The notes: generated from the letters alone by a model not told the origin. A DNA stretch of 33,539 nucleotides from Candidatus Kapaibacterium sp. (GCA_026390675.1 JAPLFM010000181.1:1-33539); one strand, 5' to 3'; counted from the stretch's first letter, positions 23,856 to 32,642 are shown. Made by a program: numbers and translations.

Positions 23856-24691
23856 CAAAACAAAAAATATGGTTCATTACAGGTGTTTCCAAGGGATTAG
23901 GCAGAATTTTAGCTGAACAAGTTGCTAAAAATGGCGATATAGCTATTGGTTCATTGAGAAATGAAAACGAGCTGGGAAGTTATAAAGATTTAGTTCCTAA
24001 CTTTACCTTTGCTGTTTTAATGGATGTTACAAATCATCTGCAAATAGACAATGTCTTTGATGAAATAATTTCTAAGTTTGGTAAAATTGACGTATTAGTT
24101 AATAATGCTGGATTTGGATTTATGGGAGCAATTGAAGAGCTCTCGATGGCAGAAATAAAAAATCAATTTGATACTAATGTATTTGGTGCAATGTATATTA
24201 CTCAAAAAGTACTCCCATCTATGAGACAGAATAAGTTTGGATACATACTTCAATTATCATCAATGGCAGGTTTTCGTTCTGCACCTGGAGTTGGTTTGTA
24301 TAATGCGAGTAAATATGCTCTTGAGGGTTTTAGCGAAGCGTTATTCCATGAAGTTAAATCTTTAGGAATTAGAGTTGTTATAATTGAACCAGGACCTTTT
24401 AGAACAGAATTTGCTGGTACTTCTCTTAAAGTTGCTCAAAATAGGATTAAAGATTATGATTCAACCACTCATCTTAGAATTGATCAAATCTTGGAAGGAT
24501 CTGGAAAACAAATTGGAGATCCTTTTAAAGCTGTTAAACTTATTATAAGATCAGTTGATGCTGACAATCCACCTTTAAGACTTGTTTTAGGCAAAATTGC
24601 TATAAATGCTATAAGACTTAAATTGAAAGAAGTTGAGCAAGATATTTTAGTTTGGGAAGAGCTTAGTGTACAAACTGATTACGATAATTAA
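23852..24691 (+). CDS. Short-chain dehydrogenase/reductase family oxidoreductase
   Basis: The 279-residue classical SDR has the nucleotide-binding TGVSKGLGRILAEQ (TGxxxGxG), an Asp after the fourth strand (LMDVTN), NNAGFGFMG, and the catalytic Ser (LQLSSMAGF) and Tyr-Lys (LYNASKYALEG). PGPFRTEFAG follows as in the family. Arg in GSLRNENE after the second strand suggests NADP rather than NAD. The substrate cannot be read from sequence. The start sits in ATGA overlapping the stop of the PAS histidine kinase, so the kinase and this enzyme are probably co-translated, an unusual pairing. A strong bidirectional terminator follows. Confidence 0.9.
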   Translation: MTKQKIWFITGVSKGLGRILAEQVAKNGDIAIGSLRNENELGSYKDLVPNFTFAVLMDVTNHLQIDNVFDEIISKFGKIDVLVNNAGFGFMGAIEELSMAEIKNQFDTNVFGAMYITQKVLPSMRQNKFGYILQLSSMAGFRSAPGVGLYNASKYALEGFSEALFHEVKSLGIRVVIIEPGPFRTEFAGTSLKVAQNRIKDYDSTTHLRIDQILEGSGKQIGDPFKAVKLIIRSVDADNPPLRLVLGKIAINAIRLKLKEVEQDILVWEELSVQTDYDN

Positions 24692-24693
24692 CT

Positions 24694-24725
24694 AACAAAA
24701 ACCACCTTTTGAGGTGGTTTTTGTT
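24694..24725. terminator. Bidirectional terminator between the SDR and the H-protein-like lipoprotein
   Basis: AACAAAAACCACCT (24694-24707) and AGGTGGTTTTTGTT (24712-24725) form a perfect 14-bp stem with a four-base loop TTTG. The stem itself supplies a T-rich 3' arm in both directions, so it can end the SDR transcript from the left and the lipoprotein transcript from the right. Confidence 0.9.
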
Positions 24726-24741
24726 AAGTTCTGTTATAAAT

Positions 24742-25281
24742 TTACAAACCTTTATAAGCTTTGTATTGTGCTGAAGTCATCAAAGTATTTAAATCTGATT
24801 GAGCAACACCGGTTACTGTTAATACCCAACCTGAGTTATATGGATCATTACTCACTAAAGCTGGATTAATAAAGGCTTCAGTATTCCAATTTAAAAATGT
24901 TCCATTAACAGGACTGAATGCTTCAAAAATAGAAGCTTTGTTGATATCAGATACAACAAAAATTCTAGCTTTAGGTGGATGTTTGATTCTAATTGGAATA
25001 TCTTCTGTTATTAAAGCAGAAGGATTTGAGCTTGGTACTCCAATTTCTGTTACACCAATAATACCAGTTGAATCATCAACCATTTTAATCCACATATCAT
25101 CTTCAGAGTAATATCTATCACTAGGGAATGATGTTAGTGAAGTCGGTTTTTGGTTTTTACCAGAATTTGATGAGGTATCATTGCCAACAACCTTTGAATC
25201 ATTTGAACATGAATAGATTGCAAAAGCAAAAAAAGCAATTGCAATTACCGATAGAAAGTCTTTTTTAGACATGCTTGTCAT
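24742..25281 (-). CDS. Exported lipoprotein with a glycine-cleavage H-protein (lipoyl) domain
   Basis: The 179 residues begin with a lipoprotein signal peptide: KK, a hydrophobic core and lipobox AIYSC with Cys25 (Tyr at -2 is less usual). A Ser/Asn-rich linker (26-52) follows. Residues ~53-179 align along their whole length with GcvH. YYSEDDMWIKMVDD.TGIIGVTEIG matches the family's Y.KEHEWVkv...vGITdyA; SDINKASIFEAFSPVNG matches ESVKAASDLYSPVSG; INPALVSNDPYNSGWVLTV matches NPELVNeDPYGeGWLikv; and DLNTLMTSAQYKAYK matches the C-terminal helix. Lys115 is the probable lipoyl lysine, with one extra residue before the FSPV turn. ATG 25272, nine bases after AAGG, is an alternative start. GcvH is normally cytosolic and unlipidated, so export is unusual. 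No gcvT or gcvP is in the window. It may be a lipoylated redox carrier or a non-lipoylated fold. Confidence 0.85.
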   Translation of the reverse strand: MTSMSKKDFLSVIAIAFFAFAIYSCSNDSKVVGNDTSSNSGKNQKPTSLTSFPSDRYYSEDDMWIKMVDDSTGIIGVTEIGVPSSNPSALITEDIPIRIKHPPKARIFVVSDINKASIFEAFSPVNGTFLNWNTEAFINPALVSNDPYNSGWVLTVTGVAQSDLNTLMTSAQYKAYKGL

Positions 25282-25382
25282 CCTTAAAATATAAAAAATC
25301 TATTTGCTTGGTGTAAATTCATATTTTCAGTAAATTGCTGTTAAAATTTTTAAATTTTTTAATTATAACATTTTAAAACTAT

Positions 25383-27602
25383 ATGAACTTTTTTTCAAAA
25401 ATGATTTGTACTTTTTACATACTGTTTTCAATATCAATTCTTAATGCTCAAAACTATCAAGAGCTGGAACATAAATTTAATAATGCAAAAGGTAAGCCAA
25501 AAATTGAATTGGGATTAAAACTTTCTGAACTTTACTTAAATACTGATATTAAAAAATCTTTATCCTATGCTCAAAATTCGTTAAGTTTAGCTAATGAAGA
25601 AAAATCTAAAGAATTGATTTTAAATGCATATTATAATCTTGGTGGATGTTACTTTGCTATTGACAGTAAATCTGATTTGGCGATTGAAAATTATACAAAT
25701 GCTTTAGATATTGCAATTTCCTTAAAAAATTATGAAAAGTCTATAGATTTATACAATGTTATAGCTATGATTTATCAAAACAAAGAAATGTATTATAAAT
25801 CAATTGAGTATTTTAAAAATGCTGAACAAATAGCCATTAAATCTAATATTGAAAATGACAAAGCAGATATTTACAACAATATTGCAATTTCATATAAAAA
25901 TATTGGTGACCTTGAAAAATCTATTCAATATTACCTTAAGTCATTGAAAATAATGACTAAATCTAAAAATATTGAAGGTGCAAAAAGCTTGTTTAATAAT
26001 ATCGGAAATGTCTATTTACAGTTAGAGAACTTAAGCAAAGCTTTAGAATATTATGAAAAAGCATTAAAAATCACTACCACAACAGAAGTAAATAGTATAA
26101 AAGCTAGAATATTAAACAATCTTGCAATTGTAAATCATAAACTTAGGAATTTTGATGAATCAATGTTGTACTATAAACAATCTATAGATATTAAGTTGAA
26201 GCTAAATGAAAAGTCTAGTTTATCTACTTCATATTTAAATCTTGGTACTTTATATTTGGAAATAAATGATTTTACAAATGCTTTACTTCAATTCAATCAA
26301 GCTTTAAGTTTAAATAAAGTGCTTAATAATAGCCAAGTGGAGGCTAATACTTACAATAAAATTGGTGAACTCTATTTGAAACAAAAAAACTTGCAGGCTG
26401 CAAAAGATAATATCGACAAATCTTTTGATATGGCAGTGAAAATAAAAAACAAATATTTGGTTAAAGATTTATATGAAAGATATTCTGAATATTATTTATT
26501 AAAAGGTGATCTTAAGAGAAGTCTCCAATTCAAAGACAAATATATTTTAGCAAAAGATTCAATTTACAATATTGACAATAACTTAAAACTTAATGGAATG
26601 TTCCAACGGTTTGCAATTGAAGAAAAAGATAAAGAATTAGAAACTGCTAAAAAAGTACAGCGAATTATTGCACTTGAAGCTGAAAATCAAAAATCTTTTT
26701 CAATATTTTTAGGTATTATCGTTTTTCTATTATTTGTTTTTGTTTATTTGATTTCCAAAAAATATATCAAAATAAGTAGTTTAGAAAAGGATTTAGAAGA
26801 GCAAAATCTTATTTTAAAAAGTGCTGACGAAGCATTAAATATTCAAAATGCTAAGCTAATTGAAACCCAGAAAGAATTAAAAGTTTTACTAGAAGATCAA
26901 AAGTCTTTAAACAAATTTAAATCTATATATATCACAACAATAGCTCATGAGTTTAAAAATCCATTAACTGCAATTTTAAATTCGTCATCAAATCTTGAAA
27001 AATCGTTCAAGATTCATGATGCTGTTATTTTTAAAAGAAGCATGAATACTGTAAATAGATCTATAAATAGTTTGATTAAGCAAATAGATGAAGCTATGTT
27101 TATTGGAAGGAACAATTTAAATAAAGACAAGTATTTGCCTTTTGATATAAATTTGGTTGAATTCATAGAAGAGATTATTGATAGTCAAGAAGCGATTGAC
27201 AAAAACAAACATATAATTGAATTCAATAAATCAATCGATTTTATAGAAATCTATTTTGACAAAACAGCTTTAGAAAGAATTATTACTAATTTAATTTCAA
27301 ACGCTTTAAAATATTCAACTAAAAATACAAATGTTGTAGTCTCTGCTTTAGATAGAGAAAATGAGGTTGAAATTTCAGTGGTTGATTTTGGTATAGGTAT
27401 TCCGAAATCTGAACAGTCTAAACTTTTTGAAAATTTCCATCGTTTTTCTAATGCTGAAAATATTGTTGGAACAGGATTAGGTTTGTCAATTGTTAAAAAA
27501 ATTGTTGATTTTGTAAAAGGAACAATTGCAGTTGAAAGTGATAAAGACCAAGGAACTAAAATTTCAATCACATTACCAAAAAAGTTTGTAATTAAAGATT
27601 AA
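25383..27602 (+). CDS. TPR-containing membrane sensor histidine kinase
   Basis: The 739-residue protein has a signal peptide (MNFFSKMICTFYILFSISILNAQ). About eight TPR units (~40-390) carry repeated DIYNNIAISYKNIGDLEKSIQYYLKSL-type helices. One transmembrane helix lies at ~439-458 (IFLGIIVFLLFVFVYLISKK) and a coiled coil at ~465-510. The HisKA domain has His522 in IYITTIAHEFKNP, and HATPase_c has N box NLISNALKYST, G1 DFGIGI and G2 GTGLGL. The TPR array should face the periplasm and the kinase the cytoplasm, a common Bacteroidota layout. No response regulator is linked. The FG-GAP protein begins 49 bases downstream, possibly on the same transcript. The antisense ORF at 27251-27571 is a shadow. 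Confidence 0.9.
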   Translation: MNFFSKMICTFYILFSISILNAQNYQELEHKFNNAKGKPKIELGLKLSELYLNTDIKKSLSYAQNSLSLANEEKSKELILNAYYNLGGCYFAIDSKSDLAIENYTNALDIAISLKNYEKSIDLYNVIAMIYQNKEMYYKSIEYFKNAEQIAIKSNIENDKADIYNNIAISYKNIGDLEKSIQYYLKSLKIMTKSKNIEGAKSLFNNIGNVYLQLENLSKALEYYEKALKITTTTEVNSIKARILNNLAIVNHKLRNFDESMLYYKQSIDIKLKLNEKSSLSTSYLNLGTLYLEINDFTNALLQFNQALSLNKVLNNSQVEANTYNKIGELYLKQKNLQAAKDNIDKSFDMAVKIKNKYLVKDLYERYSEYYLLKGDLKRSLQFKDKYILAKDSIYNIDNNLKLNGMFQRFAIEEKDKELETAKKVQRIIALEAENQKSFSIFLGIIVFLLFVFVYLISKKYIKISSLEKDLEEQNLILKSADEALNIQNAKLIETQKELKVLLEDQKSLNKFKSIYITTIAHEFKNPLTAILNSSSNLEKSFKIHDAVIFKRSMNTVNRSINSLIKQIDEAMFIGRNNLNKDKYLPFDINLVEFIEEIIDSQEAIDKNKHIIEFNKSIDFIEIYFDKTALERIITNLISNALKYSTKNTNVVVSALDRENEVEISVVDFGIGIPKSEQSKLFENFHRFSNAENIVGTGLGLSIVKKIVDFVKGTIAVESDKDQGTKISITLPKKFVIKD

Positions 27603-27650
27603 GCATTTCCAACTATAGTTTTTATTTAAACATAAAGTTACAGCCATATT

Positions 27651-30233
27651 ATGAAAAATATTCTAATAATTTATATAATGTTACTTGTGGTGAATTTGCC
27701 AGTTATATCCGCTGATGAATTCAAAGAATCCTCATTAGAAGCAGGGATTAATCATATATATCTTAACGCTTTTTTAGATGGTGGTGGTTGTGCCTTTTTT
27801 GATTATGATAATGATGGTTATATTGATTTATACATAACAGGTGGTATGCAAAGAGACAAATTATTTCATAATAATGGCGATGGAACTTTTGAAGAATTAG
27901 GGTTGAAGATTGGTTTAAAAGATGGTAATGCTCTTGCTTCACAAGGAGTTGCAATAGCTGATATAAATAATGATGGCTTTGATGATATTTATGTTTCTTG
28001 TTTTACTGGAGGTGGAGACATTTTGTACAGAAATAATGGCAATGGCACTTTCACAGATATTAGTGAAAAATCTGGAATTCTTAAACATAAAAAATGGTCA
28101 ACATCTGTTACTTTTGGTGATTTTAATCTTGATGGATTTCTTGATATTTTTGTTGCTACTTATGCTACCAATACTCAAAATATTACTTATCAAAAAAACA
28201 TTCTATGGATGAATAATAAAGATGAAACATTTACTGAAAAGACTGATGAATATGGTATTCATGGCAAGGGTTATAGTCTGTCTGTAGTATCAACTGATAC
28301 AGATGGTGATAATGATATGGATATAATGGTTGCTAACGACTTCGGTTATATTGCTTGGCCAGATGTACTTTATAGAAATGATTACCCTTCGGCTACATTT
28401 TCTGATATTAGTAAAGAAGCTGGATTTGATGCAGCAATTAATGGTATGGGGATTGGAGTTGGGGACTTTGACGAAGATGGAGACTTGGATTATTATGTTA
28501 CTAATATTGGTAAAAATCTTCTTTATAGAAATGATGGGCATAATAATTTTGTAAACGTTGCTCCAAAAGCTGGAGTGGAACATGGTTTTGTAAATAGTCA
28601 AAAGACTACCTCTTGGAGTCCAATATTTTTTGATTATGATAACGACACTCATTTGGATTTGTACTTTACTTCAGGATATGTTGGTGAGCCCAACTCATCT
28701 TTCGAAGATCCGAACAAGCTTTACCATAGCAATGGAGATGGAACTTTTAAAGATGTTTCTGAAAAATATGATATGGAGGATTTATCAAAATCAAGGGGAA
28801 GTATAGTTGGGGATATTGATAATGATGGTCTGTTAGATTTGTTTGTTGTAAATCTTGAATCCGACTTTGAAACAACTAATCATTGCAGACTTTATAAAAA
28901 CAAATTTAAATCGGCAAAAAACAATTGGTTTAAAGTTAAAACTCAAGGAACTAAATCAAATCGAAACGGAATTGGTGCAAAAGTATTCCTTTTTGCTGGA
29001 GGCACAAAATATATTAGAGAAATAGATGGCGGATCAGGTCACATGTCACATAATTCTCAAATTGCACATTGGGGACTTGGTAAAATAAAAAAAATCGATT
29101 CAATTACTGTAATTTGGCCTGGAGGATTGAATGAGAAATTTGGTTTTTTCGCACCAAATCAATTGCTTACTATTGTTGAGAAAACAAAAATATTTGTAAC
29201 AAATGTTTGCAATTACGAAATTTGTAGTGGAGAAACATTGTTTGGCAAAATAAGAACTAAAAATGAGATTGAAGATATTACACTTAAATCATTTTACGGT
29301 TATGACAGTTTAATAAAAGCTCATATAAAGGTGAAACCAAGTTATTCAAGTACTAAAAATATTGGAATTTGTTTAGGTGAAAAATACAATAAAATTAAGT
29401 TAAAAAATGACACTACTTTTATAAAAAAATACAAGTCAAATAATTTCTGTGATAGTATTATTGTTGAAAATATTTTTGTAAATAAACAAACTGATTTTTC
29501 TCAAACACTAACCTTTTGTGAAAATGCAAATTACGAAGGAATTAATTACAACAATTCTACCACAATCACTAAAAAACTTAAAAGTATTACTGGATGTGAT
29601 AGTAATGTATCAATAAAATTAATTGTAAATAAAGCTTACCAATCAAATTACAACGTTTCATTATGTGAAGGCGAATCATTCAAAGGTATTCCATATATTT
29701 ACAACAAAGAAATAATTGAGAAATACAAAACTTTTGAAGGTTGTGATAGTACAGTAAAAATCAATATAAACATTTTGAAGAAAGCTGTATTTAACCTTGA
29801 TACAACTATTTTTGTGGGACAATCTTACAATGGTGTACTTTATAACAAAATTGAGAAAGTAAGTTTATTTAACAAGTTCCCTAAAGCTGGACAAAATGGA
29901 TGTGATAGTATATTAGTAACTAACTTAATTGTCAAAAACCCAGAAGGAGTATTTGAAGGCAACAATTCTAATTTTGAACTCTCAGTTGCTCAAAATAAAT
30001 CAAATGGGACTTATGCAGTTACTTTTAAACTTCTTAATGATGGTGTTTTTACAATTAGTTTGTTCTCAAAAAGTTTAGATAAAATTGCTGATTTAATAAA
30101 TGAAAACGGTAAAAAAGGAGAAATTAAAAAAGAGTTAAATTTAAATTCTTTTGGTTTCAAAAAAGGAACTTATTTTATTCGAGTTACTCAAAATAATAAG
30201 TTCCAAGATTTTAAATTTGAACTCGGGAATTAA
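27651..30233 (+). CDS. FG-GAP/VCBS repeat and ASPIC/UnbV (CRTAC1-like) surface protein with GCDS repeats
   Basis: The 860-residue product has a signal peptide (MKNILIIYIMLLVVNLPVISA). Seven calcium-binding-type blades (DYDNDGYIDLY, DINNDGFDDIY, DFNLDGFLDIF, DTDGDNDMDIM, DFDEDGDLDYY, DYDNDTHLDLY, DIDNDGLLDLF) form a propeller (~25-430). An ASPIC/UnbV domain follows (~440-515: RNGIGAKVFLFAGG ... HMSHNSQIAHWGLGK ... ITVIWPGG). About five Cys-rich repeats (~520-770) each hold C-x-GE-x-(F/Y)-x-G and a GCDS turn. The last ~85 residues resemble a T9SS sorting domain (KKGTYFIRVTQNNKFQDFKF) without the usual YPNP motif. It is a predicted extracellular calcium-binding adhesin or scaffold. Its stop overlaps that of the converging DUF3179 gene by three bases. 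The 120-residue antisense ORF is a by-product of the Asp-rich repeats. Confidence 0.88.
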   Translation: MKNILIIYIMLLVVNLPVISADEFKESSLEAGINHIYLNAFLDGGGCAFFDYDNDGYIDLYITGGMQRDKLFHNNGDGTFEELGLKIGLKDGNALASQGVAIADINNDGFDDIYVSCFTGGGDILYRNNGNGTFTDISEKSGILKHKKWSTSVTFGDFNLDGFLDIFVATYATNTQNITYQKNILWMNNKDETFTEKTDEYGIHGKGYSLSVVSTDTDGDNDMDIMVANDFGYIAWPDVLYRNDYPSATFSDISKEAGFDAAINGMGIGVGDFDEDGDLDYYVTNIGKNLLYRNDGHNNFVNVAPKAGVEHGFVNSQKTTSWSPIFFDYDNDTHLDLYFTSGYVGEPNSSFEDPNKLYHSNGDGTFKDVSEKYDMEDLSKSRGSIVGDIDNDGLLDLFVVNLESDFETTNHCRLYKNKFKSAKNNWFKVKTQGTKSNRNGIGAKVFLFAGGTKYIREIDGGSGHMSHNSQIAHWGLGKIKKIDSITVIWPGGLNEKFGFFAPNQLLTIVEKTKIFVTNVCNYEICSGETLFGKIRTKNEIEDITLKSFYGYDSLIKAHIKVKPSYSSTKNIGICLGEKYNKIKLKNDTTFIKKYKSNNFCDSIIVENIFVNKQTDFSQTLTFCENANYEGINYNNSTTITKKLKSITGCDSNVSIKLIVNKAYQSNYNVSLCEGESFKGIPYIYNKEIIEKYKTFEGCDSTVKININILKKAVFNLDTTIFVGQSYNGVLYNKIEKVSLFNKFPKAGQNGCDSILVTNLIVKNPEGVFEGNNSNFELSVAQNKSNGTYAVTFKLLNDGVFTISLFSKSLDKIADLINENGKKGEIKKELNLNSFGFKKGTYFIRVTQNNKFQDFKFELGN

Positions 30234-31372
30234 TATTTCTCAGAGTTTGGGTGAAAAGTTCGCCAACTATGCCAGAACTCTTGTGAAGCCTGTATAGGTT
30301 TTAATTTGTTACCTGAAGAATTGATTTGTTCACCTGCAAAGTTGTACTTATTATTTTGATAAAGAATAATATCTTTTTCAATAGTAAATTGCTCATTTGA
30401 ATTTCTTTCAAAAGCAACAAAACTCATATTGTCATTTGATAAAATAATTGCTATTGGTATATTATTTATATTATCATTTATAATTCTAGATTTCTTTAAT
30501 AAATTCCAATCATAAGCTTTACTCGATTTACCAATTTGAATACCTACAATCCAAGACTTCTCTCTCCACGAAAGAGTATCGGATCTTGTCAAACTACCTT
30601 TAGTATTACCTCTTTCATATCTTCCTACCAAATCAACTTCACCTTTTGAAGCATCATCTAACTGCATTACTTTCCCATTTGGATAAAGTTCAAACCATTT
30701 TTTTAATGTAATTTGTTTTGAGTGAATTTGTGGTAGAAACTTACCTTTGAGTTCACCAGTTATTGCTTCACCATTCGCTTGTCTCCACCAGCTTTTTGTT
30801 GTGTAATCTTCAAACATTGCATTAAAATGATCCATTCCAACCAAACGGAACTTTTCTAACTTACCCATAACTAATGGTTCAAAAGCTGCACCGGTTCTAC
30901 AAACACTACAATAAGTGACTATTATTGGATTTCCACCAATTACATCTTCAACTTGATGATGGTAAATTAAGTATCTAATTGGATATGCTTTAGCTTCACC
31001 ATTATAAACTACCCCAATAATAACTGCATTGCTGTCAACTTTGTTTTCCAAATTTGATTTAAAAGTAAGTATAGTAGGTTGCAAAAACATGTGGTCAGCA
31101 GTCATCTTAAAATTAAAAAGATAAGTTACTCCAGCCCAAATTAATATAGGAATAAATGGTACCCATTTCCATCGAATTTGAAATGCATTTCTTATTCCAG
31201 TTAATGTTATGACACCAAATAATATTCTAAATACCCACCTATAAGAATACAAAAAATAAGCTAAATCAATACTTTCACCTTTTTGACTACCAGGCATAGG
31301 CATTATAAAATAAACATTTAATATTTCAAATAATGTTAAAGCCAAAAGTCCTAAATAAAATATTTTTTTCAT
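30230..31372 (-). CDS. DUF3179 family membrane protein with a CxxC motif
   Basis: The 380 residues start with three hydrophobic helices (~4-24, 45-60, 70-88). A DUF3179 domain follows (~100-370): VIGVVYNGEAKAYPIRYLIYHHQVEDVIGGNPIIVTYCSVCRTGAAFEP, then FRLVGMDHFNAMFEDYTTKSWWRQANGEAITG. Cys155 and Cys158 form a CxxC in the most conserved stretch. The biochemical role of this family is not established to my knowledge; conserved Cys and His residues suggest metal binding or redox chemistry. With N-terminal anchors the domain probably faces the periplasm. The gene is divergent from two AhpD-like CxxC proteins with a 117-base shared upstream region. TATATTTG (31407-31400) on the minus strand is a possible -7 box. 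Its stop overlaps the converging FG-GAP gene. Confidence 0.85.
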   Translation of the reverse strand: MKKIFYLGLLALTLFEILNVYFIMPMPGSQKGESIDLAYFLYSYRWVFRILFGVITLTGIRNAFQIRWKWVPFIPILIWAGVTYLFNFKMTADHMFLQPTILTFKSNLENKVDSNAVIIGVVYNGEAKAYPIRYLIYHHQVEDVIGGNPIIVTYCSVCRTGAAFEPLVMGKLEKFRLVGMDHFNAMFEDYTTKSWWRQANGEAITGELKGKFLPQIHSKQITLKKWFELYPNGKVMQLDDASKGEVDLVGRYERGNTKGSLTRSDTLSWREKSWIVGIQIGKSSKAYDWNLLKKSRIINDNINNIPIAIILSNDNMSFVAFERNSNEQFTIEKDIILYQNNKYNFAGEQINSSGNKLKPIQASQEFWHSWRTFHPNSEKY

Positions 31373-31489
31373 TTATATTTGATTATAGTTCAACATTTAC
31401 AAATATACAAATTATTTGAAACTAAATACTTAGGAAAATAAAACAAAAATATATAAATTGTAATATTATAAAAATCATTTTGGAAATAT

Positions 31490-32053
31490 GTGCCACATAT
31501 TAAGTTAAACAATCAGCTTCCAGGAATTACTGGATTACTTGAATATAGATTAGATACTGCTTTACCAATTCGAGAGCTAACTGAAATACTTCTTAGACAA
31601 GAAAATTCACTAACTAGGGGTGAAAGAGAGCTTATAGCTTCTTTGGTTTCGTCAAAAAATGAATGTTTTTATTGCACAAATGCTCACGTTACAGTTACTA
31701 ATCAACTTTTAGGAGAAGAAGAAACTACTCACTGTGTCATTCATAATGATATAGATTCTGCAAAAATTAGTGATAAAATGAAAGCACTTCTTAAAATTGC
31801 TCTGCAAGTTCAAAAAAGTGGTAAAGAAGTTACAAAAGTAGCTATCAAAAATGCAAAAGATTGTGGAGCAAATGATAATGAAATTCATGATACAGTCTTA
31901 ATTGCTTCTTTATTTTGCTTATATAATAAATATGTAGATGGAATGGCTACTATAGCACCTAAGGAACAAGAATATTATAACCAATTGGGACACAAAATTG
32001 TTGATTTTGGATATAATAGAAGACCTCAAAATTTACCTAAAATAAAACATTAA
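31490..32053 (+). CDS. AhpD-like peroxidase-related protein, copy 1
   Basis: The 187-residue helical protein belongs to the carboxymuconolactone decarboxylase/AhpD superfamily. The redox motif CFYCTNAH gives Cys59, Cys62 and His66. The helix before it, LTRGERELIASLVSSKNE, and the later NDNEIHDTVLIASLFCLYNKYVDGMATI match the 'peroxidase-related' branch. AhpD proteins reduce peroxiredoxins or peroxides using a CxxC pair recharged by lipoamide in Mycobacterium. The start is GTG at 31490: it aligns with the ATG of copy 2 (both MPHIKL), and the overlapping ATG at 31488 leads to a stop within seven codons. No signal peptide is seen. It is seven bases upstream of copy 2, with which it aligns over the full length. 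Confidence 0.86.
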   Translation: MPHIKLNNQLPGITGLLEYRLDTALPIRELTEILLRQENSLTRGERELIASLVSSKNECFYCTNAHVTVTNQLLGEEETTHCVIHNDIDSAKISDKMKALLKIALQVQKSGKEVTKVAIKNAKDCGANDNEIHDTVLIASLFCLYNKYVDGMATIAPKEQEYYNQLGHKIVDFGYNRRPQNLPKIKH

Positions 32054-32060
32054 AAATATT

Positions 32061-32603
32061 ATGCCTCATATAAAATTAGATGAAAATTTGGCTGGAATTA
32101 GAAGTCTTGCTCAATTTAGACCAGATACTGGCAAAGCACTTTACGACTTAGCTCAAGCATTATTAAAACAAAATTCTTCATTAGGAGAGGCTGATAGTGA
32201 ATTAATTGCAACTTTTGTTTCTCATTTAAACGGTTGTCATTATTGCAAATCATCTCATGGTTCGGTTGCAAAATATCTTTATGGTGATAATGCTTCAACA
32301 GTAGATAAAGTGATGGAAGATTATCAAAATGCACCTATTCCTGAAAAATTAAAAGCACTTTTAACTATTGCAAAAGCTGTTCAAAAAGATGCTAGAACTG
32401 TTACTACAGAGATAGTTGATGAAGCAAAAGCACTTGGTGCTAGCGACAGAGAAATCCACGATACTGTATTAATTTCAGCAGCATTTTGTATGTATAATCG
32501 ATATGTTGATGGGCTTGCTACTATCAGTCCCACCGACCCTGCATATTATGAGCCTATGGGCGAACGATTAGCTAAATTTGGATATGTGCCACCTCAAAAA
32601 TAA
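32061..32603 (+). CDS. AhpD-like peroxidase-related protein, copy 2
   Basis: The 180-residue protein is a tandem paralog of the preceding gene, with the same start (MPHIKL) and the redox motif in the same place: CHYCKSSH, Cys59, Cys62, His66. The C-terminal SDREIHDTVLISAAFCMYNRYVDGLATI is likewise conserved. The two copies differ most in the 65-95 loop, where copy 1 has EEETTHC with an extra cysteine. AhpD family members form trimers or hexamers, so the pair may form a hetero-oligomer. They are co-transcribed with only seven bases between. Cytosolic peroxide or organic hydroperoxide defence is likely, but no AhpC is adjacent. Confidence 0.88.
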   Translation: MPHIKLDENLAGIRSLAQFRPDTGKALYDLAQALLKQNSSLGEADSELIATFVSHLNGCHYCKSSHGSVAKYLYGDNASTVDKVMEDYQNAPIPEKLKALLTIAKAVQKDARTVTTEIVDEAKALGASDREIHDTVLISAAFCMYNRYVDGLATISPTDPAYYEPMGERLAKFGYVPPQK

Positions 32604-32642
32604 AAAATATTTTAAATTGCAAATACAAAAATCCATTCAGCT

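Noticed and set aside
28290-28652. 120-residue antisense ORF inside the FG-GAP gene
   Set aside because: The complement of Asp/Asn-rich repeat codons naturally gives a long Ile/Val/Ser open frame; there is no start context and the sense gene is clear.
27763-28652. DNA repeat array or CRISPR
   Set aside because: The recurring GATAATGATGG-like strings encode DxDxDG calcium-binding blades of one protein and lack regular spacers.
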